A DNA stretch of 64,000 nt from Aureimonas glaciei (GTDB taxonomy: Bacteria; Pseudomonadota; Alphaproteobacteria; Rhizobiales; Rhizobiaceae), in assembly GCF_014643375.1 (NCBI RefSeq), contig NZ_BMJJ01000002.1:62345-126344 (forward strand), written 5' to 3'. The notes beneath the pieces were generated by a model. The model had not been told where the DNA came from and ran no database searches. It worked only from the letters and a program-made list of their open reading frames with translations. The stretch's first letter is position 1. Every line of letters starts with the position of its first letter. Below are positions 52,932-61,192 of this stretch, piece after piece. A program made the position numbers and the translations under genes.

Positions 52932-53348
52932 TCAGCGGCGCAGCGCGGGATCGAGAATCCACTCGGCGCTGTCGTTCCACACATCCATCTTGACGATCGC
53001 GCCGCCCCGCACGACGAAGCGGTCGACATAGCGGTTGCCGTCGAAGGGCGTACCATCAGGCCAGGCGCCATAGAGAAAGCCGGTGGAGTAGACCACGGTC
53101 TCGCCGTCGCCGGGCGCCACGTCGAAGCGCAGCATGCGCTTTTTCACCCAGGCATAGCGCGCCGCGTTGACGGAAGTCGGCCCGCGCGGGTGATCGAATT
53201 CCCGGCCACCGGTGAAGGTGATCGTGCAGCCCGGCGCCATGTAGGCGGCGGCGGCGTCAGGATCGGGAATCATCGACGCCTCGAGATAGTCACGCACGAT
53301 CCGGGCGTCGTCCGAGAGGGCGGCGTCGGGCGGGTTGGATGCAGTCAT
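52932..53348 (-). CDS. NTF2-like/SnoaL-like protein
   Basis: This 138-residue protein has the cone-shaped NTF2-like fold pattern: 'RIVRDYLEASMIPDPDAAAA', 'YMAPGCTITFTGGREF', 'ERFVVRGGAIVKMDVWNDSA'-like C-terminus ('DRFVVRGGAIVKMDVWND'). It could be an enzyme (isomerase or hydrolase) or a small-molecule carrier; no catalytic dyad is obvious. ATG 53348 follows 'AGAGGAAAACGCG'. It is divergent from the amino-acid ABC genes and probably shares their regulation. Confidence 0.78.
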   Translation of the reverse strand: MTASNPPDAALSDDARIVRDYLEASMIPDPDAAAAYMAPGCTITFTGGREFDHPRGPTSVNAARYAWVKKRMLRFDVAPGDGETVVYSTGFLYGAWPDGTPFDGNRYVDRFVVRGGAIVKMDVWNDSAEWILDPALRR

Positions 53349-53406
53349 CGCGTTTTCCTCTTCCCATCTTCGAAAAACAGTCATACAGTTTGACCTAGAA
53401 AATGCA

Positions 53407-53433
53407 TGCAGAATTTTTGGGCAGTTTTCTGCA
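53407..53433. promoter_or_regulatory. Inverted repeat between NTF2-like and amino-acid ABC genes
   Basis: TGCAGAA (53407-53413) and TTCTGCA (53427-53433) form an inverted repeat in an AT-rich stretch between divergent genes, 59 bp upstream of one start and 138 bp upstream of the other. It is a candidate operator, possibly for the second GntR regulator. Confidence 0.45.
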
Positions 53434-53571
53434 CTTTGCCCCATAAATTAGGCAATGCCTGATCTGCCGGCCGGTCGATGCGGTCGCCCGTCCTGTCGGC
53501 CGCGCTGTGCCTCATGCCAGCGGCGGGCCGTGAGCCTTCGTCCTCGCAACCCTGCACCCCTGGAGAAAACG

Positions 53572-54360
53572 ATGCGCCTGAAACTCCTTGCCGCCGCGAT
53601 CGCGACCCTCGCGCTCGCCCATCCCAGCCTTGCCGAGAGCCTGAAAGTCGGCGCCAACATCGGCAATGTTCCCTGGGAGTTCCAGGACGCCAGCGGCCAG
53701 AATGTCGGCTTCGAGATCGAGCTGGCGACCGAAGTCGCCAAGCGCATCGGCTATGAGGACATCGCGGTCGAGAACATTCCGTTCAACGGCCTCTTCTCGG
53801 CCGTACAGTCGGGCCGCGTCGACACGGCGATCTCCTCGATCACCATCACGCCAAAACGCCTCTCCTCCGTCTCCTTCGCCCAGCCCTATTACGACAGCGA
53901 CCAGTCGCTCTCGGCGCTGACGACGTCGGACGTGAAGGGCACCTCGACGCTCAAGGGCAAGATCGTCGGCGTCGACACCGGCTCGACCGGCGACATCTAC
54001 GCGACGGAGAAGCAGGCCGAGCTCGGCATTGCCGAGATCCGCCGCTATGAGGGCCTCGCCCCCGCCATGCTCGACCTCGCCGCCGGCCGCATCGACGGCT
54101 ACATCTCCGACATTCCCGCCGTCGCCTACTATATCAAGGACAAGCCGCAATACGCCGTGGTCGAGCGCATCAAGACCGGCGAGCAGTATTCGATGATGTT
54201 CGCCAAGGATTCCCCGCTCACCGCCAAGGCCAGCGAGGCGATCTCGGCCCTGAAGAAGGAGGGCTTCATCTCCAAGCTGCACGAAAAGTGGTTCGGCACC
54301 GTGCCGGAAGATACCACCAGCTCCGTCGCCGAGGCCGAGACGCCGAAGACCACGGACTGA
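53572..54360 (+). CDS. Polar amino-acid-type ABC substrate-binding protein
   Basis: This 262-residue periplasmic protein is of the SBP_bac_3 family. It has a signal peptide ('LLAAAIATLALAHPSLAESL'). The mature part has 'NIGNVPWEFQDASGQNVGFE', 'VDTAISSITITPKRLSSVSF' and 'GVDTGSTGDIYATEKQAELG', typical of amino-acid and opine binding proteins. The C-terminal tail is Thr/Glu-rich. ATG 53572 follows 'TGGAGAAAACG'. The permease gene is separated by 423 bp filled with two palindromic elements. Confidence 0.92.
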   Translation: MRLKLLAAAIATLALAHPSLAESLKVGANIGNVPWEFQDASGQNVGFEIELATEVAKRIGYEDIAVENIPFNGLFSAVQSGRVDTAISSITITPKRLSSVSFAQPYYDSDQSLSALTTSDVKGTSTLKGKIVGVDTGSTGDIYATEKQAELGIAEIRRYEGLAPAMLDLAAGRIDGYISDIPAVAYYIKDKPQYAVVERIKTGEQYSMMFAKDSPLTAKASEAISALKKEGFISKLHEKWFGTVPEDTTSSVAEAETPKTTD

Positions 54361-54379
54361 CCTCCAGCCGGACGCCATT

Positions 54380-54517
54380 CTTCTCCCCTCTGGGGTGAAG
54401 GTGGACGGCGCGCAGCGACGGCCGGATGAGGGGGCAAACGTTTGAGGTGATGGCACCACGCTCTGACCCGGCGTCCCCTCATCCCGCTGCCGCGACCTTC
54501 TCCCCGAAGGGGAGAAG
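54380..54517. repeat. Palindromic intergenic element, type B
   Basis: The left end reads CTTCTCCCCTCTGGGGTGAAGG and the right end is its inverted counterpart (CTTCTCCCC-GAAGG type). Both sides carry an inner GGATGAGGGG/CCCCTCATCC pair. The arms are imperfect, and a G-rich spacer lies between. It is similar in kind to elements common between rhizobial genes and distinct in sequence from type A. Confidence 0.7.
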
Positions 54518-54570
54518 AAGCTCATCTGCACAGGCCGCGACGGTCTTCCAGTGGAACGCTCACTCCGATG

Positions 54571-54709
54571 TAGTCATCCCGGGCTTGACCCGGGACCCAT
54601 GCCGAGACGCTGTCATTGCCAAGCCGGTTCAGGATATGGCACCCGGTCCACCGCCCTCGATCATGTTCGGCGATTTGGCATGGATCCCGGATCAAGTCCG
54701 GGATGACTA
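54571..54709. repeat. Palindromic intergenic element, type A, copy 2
   Basis: The left arm 54571-54603 and right arm 54677-54709 are inverted copies beginning TAGTCATCCCGG and ending CCATGCC. They differ at three positions. Two of these are compensatory inside each arm's own hairpin (G-C in the left, A-T in the right). The ends match copy 1 at 48531. It lies between the binding-protein and permease genes. Confidence 0.85.
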
Positions 54710-54783
54710 ATCTCTAAGGGAAGCGGCAGCTCGACGCTCCCCCGCGTCAATGACATCACCCCGACCCACACCCGAAAGCCCTG

Positions 54784-55458
54784 ATGGACATCGTCACCAC
54801 CTTCTTCAACATCGACGTGCTCTGGCAGAGCCTGCCGCGGCTCCTCGAGGGCCTGTGGGTGACGATCGCGCTCGGCGCGCTGTCGATCGCGCTGGGGCTC
54901 GTCGGCGGCATGGTGCTGGCGCTGGTCCGGCTCTACGGCGCGGCGCCGTTCCGGTTTCTGGCCGTCGCCTATATCGACGTGTTCCGGGCGCTGCCGGTGC
55001 TGGTCTGGCTCGTCATCGTCTACTACGCCTTCCCCTTTATCGGCATCCGCTGGTCGCCCTTCGTCTCCGCCTGCTTCGCGCTGACCACCGTGTCCAGCGC
55101 CTATACCGCCGAGATCTACCGAGCCGGCATCGAGGCGATCCCGCGCGGCCAGTTCGAGGCGGCGCAGTCGATCGGCCTGTCCGCCTGGAACGTGATGCGC
55201 GACGTCGTGCTGCCGCAGGCGATCCGGATCGTCATCCCGCCGCTCACCAACAATTCGATCAACGTCATGAAGGACACCGCGCTCGCCTCCGTGGTGGCCC
55301 TGCCGGACCTGTTGAAGCAAGCGACGCAGTCGCAGGCGCTCGCCGCCAACCCGACGCCGCTGATCGGCGCGGCGATCCTCTATCTCCTCCTGCTCCTGCC
55401 GCTGGTGCGCCTCGTCGCCCGCTTCGAGAGCCGCTATTCCAAAAGGGAGGCGCGCTGA
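54784..55458 (+). CDS. Amino-acid-type ABC transporter permease
   Basis: This 224-residue HisM/GlnP-family permease has about five helices: 'LLEGLWVTIALGALSIALGL' and 'YIDVFRALPVLVWLVIVYYA'. The EAA loop is 'GQFEAAQSIGLSAWNVMRDV', followed by 'VLPQAIRIVIPPLTNNSINV'. Only one permease gene is present, so a homodimer is expected. The stop overlaps the ATPase start by 1 nt. Confidence 0.93.
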   Translation: MDIVTTFFNIDVLWQSLPRLLEGLWVTIALGALSIALGLVGGMVLALVRLYGAAPFRFLAVAYIDVFRALPVLVWLVIVYYAFPFIGIRWSPFVSACFALTTVSSAYTAEIYRAGIEAIPRGQFEAAQSIGLSAWNVMRDVVLPQAIRIVIPPLTNNSINVMKDTALASVVALPDLLKQATQSQALAANPTPLIGAAILYLLLLLPLVRLVARFESRYSKREAR

Positions 55459-56192
55459 TGGAACCGCTCATCCGCATGCGCGGCGTCGGCAAGCGATTTG
55501 GCCAGTTCGATGCCCTGAAGAACGTCGACCTCGATGTCGCCGCGGGCGAAGTCGTGGTGCTGCTCGGCCCCTCCGGCTCCGGCAAGTCGACGCTGATCCG
55601 CTGCATCAACCATCTCGAGGAATACGATTCCGGCGACGTCTTTGTCGGCGGCATCCGAGTCGAGCGCGGCCGCAATCTCTTGAAGGTACGCCAGCAAACC
55701 GGAATGGTTTTCCAGGCCTTCAACCTCTTTCCCAACCTCTCTGTCCTCGACAATGTCGCGCTCGGTCCGGTCCGGGTGAAGAAGCTTTCCTGGGACGCCG
55801 CGCGCGAGAAGGCCCGAACGCTCCTTGGCCGCGTCGGCATCGCCGAGCAGGCGGAAAAGTTTCCTACGCAGCTCTCCGGCGGCCAGCAGCAGCGCGTCGG
55901 CATCGCCCGGGCGCTGGCGATGGAGCCGCGCATCCTCCTCTTCGACGAGCCGACCTCGGCGCTCGATCCCGAAATGGTCGGCGAAGTGCTGGACGTGATC
56001 AAGGGCCTCGCCCATTCCGGCGTCACCATGGTCCTCGTCACGCACGAGATGGGCTTTGCCCGCCAGGTCGCCGACCGCATCGTCTTCATGGAGGCCGGCG
56101 AGATCAAGGAGATCTCCCAGCCCGACGTGTTCTTCACCGCGACGACGAACGAGCGCGCTCGCGCCTTCCTCGACGCCGTCCTCAACCATTAG
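55458..56192 (+). CDS. Amino-acid-type ABC transporter ATP-binding protein
   Basis: This 244-residue GlnQ/HisP-type ATPase has Walker A 'GPSGSGKSTLIRCINHLE', signature 'LSGGQQQRVGIARALAME' and Walker B 'ILLFDEPTSALDPEMVGEVL'. The start ATG overlaps the permease TGA ('TGATG'). It completes the second importer and is followed after 40 bp by the aminotransferase-fold gene. Confidence 0.95.
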   Translation: MEPLIRMRGVGKRFGQFDALKNVDLDVAAGEVVVLLGPSGSGKSTLIRCINHLEEYDSGDVFVGGIRVERGRNLLKVRQQTGMVFQAFNLFPNLSVLDNVALGPVRVKKLSWDAAREKARTLLGRVGIAEQAEKFPTQLSGGQQQRVGIARALAMEPRILLFDEPTSALDPEMVGEVLDVIKGLAHSGVTMVLVTHEMGFARQVADRIVFMEAGEIKEISQPDVFFTATTNERARAFLDAVLNH

Positions 56193-56232
56193 AACAAGCT
56201 ACCGGCGCCCCGGCGCCAGACAAGGCAGACGC

Positions 56233-57453
56233 ATGACCCTCGATCTCGATTTCGTTCGCTCCCAGTTCCCCGCGCTCGCCGGCGAATGGGCCTTCATGGA
56301 CAATGCCGGCGGCAGCCAGGTGCTGCAGCGCGTCGCCGATCGCGTGAGCGACTATCTCCTGACGTCGAACGTCCAGACCGGCGCGAGCTACGCGCCGAGC
56401 CAGATCTCGACGGCCCGCGTCAGCGAGGCGCGCCGGGCGTTCGCGACCTTCATGAACGCCGCCGACGCCGGCGAGATCGTCATGGGCCCGTCGACGACGA
56501 TCCTCATCCGCTTCCTGTCCGAGGCGATGACCGGCCGCCTGCAGCCGGGCGACGAGATCATCCTCACCAACACCGACCACGAATCCAATATCGGCCCCTG
56601 GCTGAAGCATGCCGAGCGCGGCGTCATCATCAAGTTCTGGAAGTGCGATCCCGAGACTTTTGAGCTCGACCTCGCCGATCTCAAGGCGATGATGACGGAG
56701 AAGACGAAGCTCGTCTGCGTCACCCATGCCTCGAACATTCTCGGCACGATCAACCCGATTGCCGAGATCGCCGACATCGTCCATGCCGGCGGCGCCGAGC
56801 TCTGCGTCGACGCCGTCGCCTATGCGCCGCACCGCGCCATCGACTTTGCCGGGCTCGGCGCCGACTACTACATCTTCAGCGTCTACAAGGTGTTCGGCCC
56901 GCATTTCGCCGTGATGGCCGGCAAGCGCGACAAGCTCTTGCAGCTCGACAACATCTACCACTATTTCTTCGACAAGAGCCGCGTGCCGCACAAGCTGGAG
57001 CCGGGCAATGTCAGCTACGAGGCGGCCTGGGGCTCGATCGGCGCCGTCGACTATGTCGAGGAACTTGGCACGCGGGGCGGCGCCGCTTCCGGCCGGCCCG
57101 CGATAGAGGCGGGCTTTGCCGCCATCGCCGAGCAGGAGCGGGCGCTGACGGCGCAGCTGATGGATTTCCTCTCGAGCCGCAATTCCGTGCGCATCATCGG
57201 CCGCACCTCGACCGCCATCGCCGACCGCGTCTCCACCGTCAGCTTCACCGTCGGCAAGGAGAACTCGCGCCGCATTGTCGAGGCCGTCGACGGCCACAAG
57301 ATCGGCATCCGCTTTGGCGACTTCTACGCCAAGCGCCTCGTCGAGGAGCATGGGCTCGCCGCCCAGGAGGGCACTGTGCGCGTCTCCATGGTGCACTACA
57401 ACACCGCGGCCGAGGTCGACCGGCTGATTGCCGCGCTCGAGCCGAACCTCTGA
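56233..57453 (+). CDS. Class V aminotransferase/cysteine desulfurase-like enzyme
   Basis: This 406-residue PLP enzyme has fold type I and resembles the cysteine desulfurase-like branch. Visible are 'NAGGSQVLQRVADRVSDYLL', the His/Asn segment 'LTNTDHESNIGPW', the Asp and His of 'ELCVDAVAYAPHRAIDFAG', and the PLP-lysine region 'DYYIFSVYKVFGPHFAVMAG'. The Cys loop of true IscS/SufS is not recognisable, so a desulfurase role is doubtful. In this cluster it more likely acts on an amino acid or amine released from the imported compound. Confidence 0.85.
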   Translation: MTLDLDFVRSQFPALAGEWAFMDNAGGSQVLQRVADRVSDYLLTSNVQTGASYAPSQISTARVSEARRAFATFMNAADAGEIVMGPSTTILIRFLSEAMTGRLQPGDEIILTNTDHESNIGPWLKHAERGVIIKFWKCDPETFELDLADLKAMMTEKTKLVCVTHASNILGTINPIAEIADIVHAGGAELCVDAVAYAPHRAIDFAGLGADYYIFSVYKVFGPHFAVMAGKRDKLLQLDNIYHYFFDKSRVPHKLEPGNVSYEAAWGSIGAVDYVEELGTRGGAASGRPAIEAGFAAIAEQERALTAQLMDFLSSRNSVRIIGRTSTAIADRVSTVSFTVGKENSRRIVEAVDGHKIGIRFGDFYAKRLVEEHGLAAQEGTVRVSMVHYNTAAEVDRLIAALEPNL

Positions 57454-57464
57454 GGGGGGCGGAC

Positions 57465-58877
57465 ATGGATCTCGACCTCGTCATATCAGGCGGCACGGTG
57501 GCCACGGCCTCCGACGTGTTTTCCTGCGACATCGGCATCAAGGACGGCATCATCGTCCAGCTCGGCCATGATCTCGGCCCGGCGAAGGAAACGATCGATG
57601 CCACCGGGCACTACGTGCTGCCGGGCGGCATCGACAGCCATGTCCACATCGCCCAGCCCTCGGGCGAGGGGATCGTCATGGCCGACGGCTTCGAATCCGG
57701 CACGCGCTCGGCCCTTTTCGGCGGCAACACCACCATCCTGCCCTTCTGCCTACAGGAGAAGGGCCAGAGCCTGCGCGAGGCGCTCACCGGCTACCATGCG
57801 CTCGCCGAGGGCAATTGCTACACCGACATTTCCTTCCACCTGATCGTCTCCGACCCGACCGCCGCGGTGCTGGGCCAGGAACTGCCGGCGCTCGTCGCCG
57901 ACGGCTACACTTCGTTCAAGGTGTTCATGACCTATGAGGGCCTCCGGCTGAACGATGCGGAGATCCTCGCCACCATGGATGTCGCGCGCCGCACCGGGGC
58001 GCTGGTCATGGTCCATTGCGAGAACGAGGACGCCATCGCCTACCTCATCGGCCGGCACGAGGCGGAAGGCGAGGTGCGGCCGCGCGCGCATGCGACGACC
58101 CGGCCCGTCGCCGCCGAGCGCGAGGCGACACACCGGGCGATGTCGCTGGCCGAAATCGTCGACGTCCCCGTCGTCATCGTCCACGTCTCCAACGGCGCGG
58201 CGATCGAGGAGATCCGGCGCGCCCGCGCCCGCGGCCGCAAGGTGGTGTCCGAGACCTGCCCGCAATATCTGATGCTGACCGCCGCCGACCTCGAGGGCAT
58301 GGACTGGGAAGGCGCAAAATTCGTCTGTTCGCCGCCGCCGCGCGATGAAACCGAGCAGGAGGCCTGCTGGAACGGCTTGGAGGAGGGGACTTTTGACCTC
58401 TTCTCCTCCGACCACTGTCCGTTCCGCTACGACGATCCCGAGGGCAAGCTGAACCCGAAGGGCGCCGCCAATTTTCGGCACATACCCAACGGTATCCCGG
58501 GCGTCGAGACGCGGCTGCCGATCCTCTTCTCCGAGGGCGTGGTGAAGGGGCGCATCGATCTCTCCCGCTTCGTCGCGCTGACGGCGACGAACCAGGCCAA
58601 GGTCTACGGCCTCTACCCGCAGAAGGGCACGATCGCCATCGGCGCCGATGCCGATATCGCGATCTGGGATCCCACTGCACAGCGCACCATCCGCCACGCC
58701 GAGCTTCACGACGGCGCCGACTACTCGCCCTATGAAGGCCTGGCCGTCACGGGCTGGCCGACGACGGTTATTCTTGGGGGCAAGGTGATGATCCGCGAGG
58801 GTGCCCTCGTCGGAGCCAAGGGCGACGGCGCCTATCGCAGCCGCGGCCTGTCCAGCCTCATCGCGGCCCGCGGGTGA
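57465..58877 (+). CDS. hydA: Dihydropyrimidinase/D-hydantoinase
   Basis: This 470-residue cyclic amidohydrolase opens dihydropyrimidine, hydantoin or related ureide rings. Metal and catalytic residues are visible: 'GGIDSHVHIAQPS' (H-x-H), the carboxylated Lys in 'YTSFKVFMTYEG', His in 'MVHCENEDAI' and 'VIVHVSNGAAIEEI', and Asp in 'LFSSDHCPFRYDD'. It belongs to the dihydropyrimidinase branch rather than allantoinase or dihydroorotase. ATG 57465 lies 11 bp after the PLP enzyme gene. No N-carbamoyl amidase, the usual next enzyme, lies in the window. Confidence 0.94.
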   Translation: MDLDLVISGGTVATASDVFSCDIGIKDGIIVQLGHDLGPAKETIDATGHYVLPGGIDSHVHIAQPSGEGIVMADGFESGTRSALFGGNTTILPFCLQEKGQSLREALTGYHALAEGNCYTDISFHLIVSDPTAAVLGQELPALVADGYTSFKVFMTYEGLRLNDAEILATMDVARRTGALVMVHCENEDAIAYLIGRHEAEGEVRPRAHATTRPVAAEREATHRAMSLAEIVDVPVVIVHVSNGAAIEEIRRARARGRKVVSETCPQYLMLTAADLEGMDWEGAKFVCSPPPRDETEQEACWNGLEEGTFDLFSSDHCPFRYDDPEGKLNPKGAANFRHIPNGIPGVETRLPILFSEGVVKGRIDLSRFVALTATNQAKVYGLYPQKGTIAIGADADIAIWDPTAQRTIRHAELHDGADYSPYEGLAVTGWPTTVILGGKVMIREGALVGAKGDGAYRSRGLSSLIAARG

Positions 58878-59000
58878 ACCTCGTTGCCGTCGCGCGGGAG
58901 AGACGGCTTGCCGCCACGCCGCCGCGGCTGATGCAGGCCTACGCCATCGCGCGCTGAGGGTAGCGGGGGGCGTTCCGTATGCGGGATGGCGCGCTGCACA

Positions 59001-59138
59001 CCCCCCTCTGCCCTGCCGGGCATCTCCCCCTCAAGGGGGGAGATCGGCCAAACGCCGACGGTCGTTGATGTCGACTTTCCCATAGACGAGACTGATCTCC
59101 CCCCTTGAGGGGGAGATGGCCGGCAGGCCAGAGGGGGG
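59001..59138. repeat. Palindromic intergenic element, type C
   Basis: Two 45-nt arms (59001-59045 and 59094-59138) are inverted copies with only two differences. Each arm contains its own small stem with loop TGCC (TGCCC/GGGCA on the left, TGGCC/GGCCA on the right) and a long ATCTCCCCC-type hairpin. The two differences compensate each other within the small stem. The element lies between convergent genes and may end both transcripts. The rest of 58878-59184 shows no gene. Confidence 0.85.
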
Positions 59139-59184
59139 TATCTCGCGCCGGCGTCGATGGGCGGGCACCCGAGACCCGGAAGCC

Positions 59185-60465
59185 TCAGATCTTCGACGAC
59201 AGATGCGCAACCTGCGCGCCGACCTCGTAATAGGCCTCGCGGACGCCGCGAAAACGCTGCGGCACGGGCTCTGTCACCGGCAGCGGCAGGTCTGCCTCCG
59301 GCAGCCGGCCGAGGATATGCGCCGCCAGCGTCTGGCCGAACACCGTGCCCGGTGCGATGCCGCGGCCGTTATAGCCGGAGAAGGACACCACCCGCTCGTC
59401 CAGCCGATGGAATTTCGGCAGTGAATCGGCGGTCATGCCGATCTGGCCGAACCACTCGGCCTCGAAGGCGACGCCACCGAGCTGCGGGAACAGGCGTTCC
59501 AGGCTCCGGCGCGCCCAGCGCCGATGGATCGCCGCGCCGCTGCCGCGCAGGGATCCGACGCTGCCGAAGACGAGGCGATCGTCCCGGTCGAAGCGGAAGG
59601 AGGAGAGAACGTCCTTGGTGTCCCAGCATCCCTGCCGCTCCGGCAGGATCGAGCGGGCGAGATTTTGCGACAGCGGCGCCGTGGCGATCTGGAAATAGGG
59701 CAGGCGGACGATCTCCCGGCGGATCTCCGGCCAGGGCGTCGCGGTATAGGCGTTCGTCGCGACCACCACCCAGTCCGCCGTCACCGAGCCGGCATCGGTG
59801 ACGACGCGCCAGCGCGCGCCCTCCCGGGCATAGGCGGTGACGGGGCTGGCGGCGTGGATCGAGGCTCCCGCCGCCTCCGCTGCCTGCGACAGTCCGCGCA
59901 CATAGGCGAGGGGCTGGATCGTGCCGGCGCGCCGGTCGAGCAGGGCAGCGCTGTAGGCGCCGGTGCCGACGCGTCGGGCGGTTTCGGCTGCGTCGAGCAG
60001 CTCGACATCGGCGCCGCGCACCTGCCATTGCCGGGCCCTTTCGGCCAGATCGGCCGCGCCCTTGGCGCCGACGCCGCAATGCAGCGTCCCGGTCCGGACC
60101 GGCTGGCAGTCGATGCCGTGGCGGTCGATGAGGTCGAAGACGACGCTGGGCGCCTGTCCCAGAAGGTCGAGCAGGCGCTGCCCGTGCACGGCGCCGAGCG
60201 CGCCGGGCAGGGCATCCGGCATCACCCACATGCCGGCATTGACGAGGCCGACATTGCGGCCCGAGCCGCCGAAGCCGACATCGACCGCCTCCAGAACGAC
60301 CACACGCGCACCGGCCTCCGCCAGATGCAGCGCCGCCGACAGCCCGGTGAAGCCGGCGCCGACGACCACCACGTCGGCCGAATGATTGCCCAGGAGACGG
60401 CTTGTCGCGGAAGCAGCGGGCGCGGTTCTTTCCCAGAGACCGTGGGTGCGGGGATCATCGAGCAT
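59185..60465 (-). CDS. FAD-dependent amine/amino-acid oxidoreductase (DAO family)
   Basis: This 426-residue flavoprotein has the Rossmann motif 'VVVGAGFTGLSAALHLAEAG' near residue 30, an FAD/substrate domain ('GFGGSGRNVGLVNAGMWV') and the C-terminal FAD signature ('SFSGYNGRGIAPGTVFGQTL'). It is closest in pattern to gamma-glutamylputrescine oxidase and related amino-acid oxidases. With a polyamine-type importer nearby it may oxidise an amine or N-substituted amino acid. ATG 60465 is used. The frame extends to 60570 without family sequence. Confidence 0.9.
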   Translation of the reverse strand: MLDDPRTHGLWERTAPAASATSRLLGNHSADVVVVGAGFTGLSAALHLAEAGARVVVLEAVDVGFGGSGRNVGLVNAGMWVMPDALPGALGAVHGQRLLDLLGQAPSVVFDLIDRHGIDCQPVRTGTLHCGVGAKGAADLAERARQWQVRGADVELLDAAETARRVGTGAYSAALLDRRAGTIQPLAYVRGLSQAAEAAGASIHAASPVTAYAREGARWRVVTDAGSVTADWVVVATNAYTATPWPEIRREIVRLPYFQIATAPLSQNLARSILPERQGCWDTKDVLSSFRFDRDDRLVFGSVGSLRGSGAAIHRRWARRSLERLFPQLGGVAFEAEWFGQIGMTADSLPKFHRLDERVVSFSGYNGRGIAPGTVFGQTLAAHILGRLPEADLPLPVTEPVPQRFRGVREAYYEVGAQVAHLSSKI

Positions 60466-60674
60466 GGGGGCGTCCGGCGACAGGGGAAGGCCGCATGTCG
60501 CGGGCCTCAGATCGCCCCACCAAGACTGATACCGGCCGCGCCGGCAAGCGCCGGACAGGCCTGTCAGCATCTAATTCTGGCGACGCCTCCTTCTCACCGG
60601 TCGATCGACCGGCTCAGGCCGTCGCCCAGACGCGGAGAGTCCCGGAAGCCGTCCCGAGGACGCGGGTAAAACCG

Positions 60675-60761
60675 TCAGAAAATCAGTTTCAGGAGCCCGA
60701 TCACGACGGCCAGGCCGATGAGGAAGATGATGATGGTGACGATGCCGATACCTTTGAGCAT
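60675..60761 (-). CDS. 28-residue predicted membrane peptide
   Basis: This 29-codon frame on the minus strand encodes a very hydrophobic peptide beginning 'MLKGIGIVTIIIFLIGLAVV' and ending 'KLIF'. There is one predicted membrane helix with single Lys residues near each end. ATG 60761 is preceded by GGAGAA with a 5-nt spacer, a near-optimal ribosome-binding site. It lies upstream of, and in the same direction as, the FAD oxidoreductase gene. No family is recognised. The ribosome-binding site and composition argue for a real gene, but length alone cannot prove it. Confidence 0.6.
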   Translation of the reverse strand: MLKGIGIVTIIIFLIGLAVVIGLLKLIF

Positions 60762-61147
60762 GGTGTTCTCCAGATGAGGGGTGACGGGGCGCGTGGGTCA
60801 AACGGCAGCTGGACGGTTCCGTTCCCCTCCCGAACCGTCGGCTTCGTCAAGTGTCTTCGGGCCCGCTCCGACACGGCGGCGGTCGACGGTGCCCGGGTCG
60901 ACGCCCGCGGGATGCTCATGGTGCGTTGTGGCCCAAGACGGGGGAGAGAAGGACCTGTCGCGGCGATCATCCCGCTCGATCGACCGGGATCGCCCATCCT
61001 GTCGGCGACCTCGTTTGACGAGCCGTGAAGGCCTGTCACGGCCCGGCAACGAGCCCGGCGGGTACGCGCTGCCCGCCCCCGGATCGCGCGGCCGGACCCG
61101 GCCGATGCAGGCGCCGGCCGAGACCGTGAAGAATTCGGCGAAGCCAC
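60762..61147. other. Intergenic region before tRNA-Pro
   Basis: About 390 bp with no convincing gene, repeat or terminator. Open frames here have no family-like sequence. Confidence 0.4.
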
Positions 61148-61176
61148 CTTGCGAGCCGGGCACCGGGCCGCTATAG
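61148..61176 (+). promoter_or_regulatory. Probable tRNA-Pro promoter
   Basis: CTTGCG (61148-61153) and CTATAG (61171-61176) are spaced by 17 nt, matching the alphaproteobacterial housekeeping pattern CTTGAC-N17-CTATAT. The tRNA begins 16 nt after the -10 hexamer. Confidence 0.6.
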
Positions 61177-61192
61177 ACTGCCCCGCAGGTCA

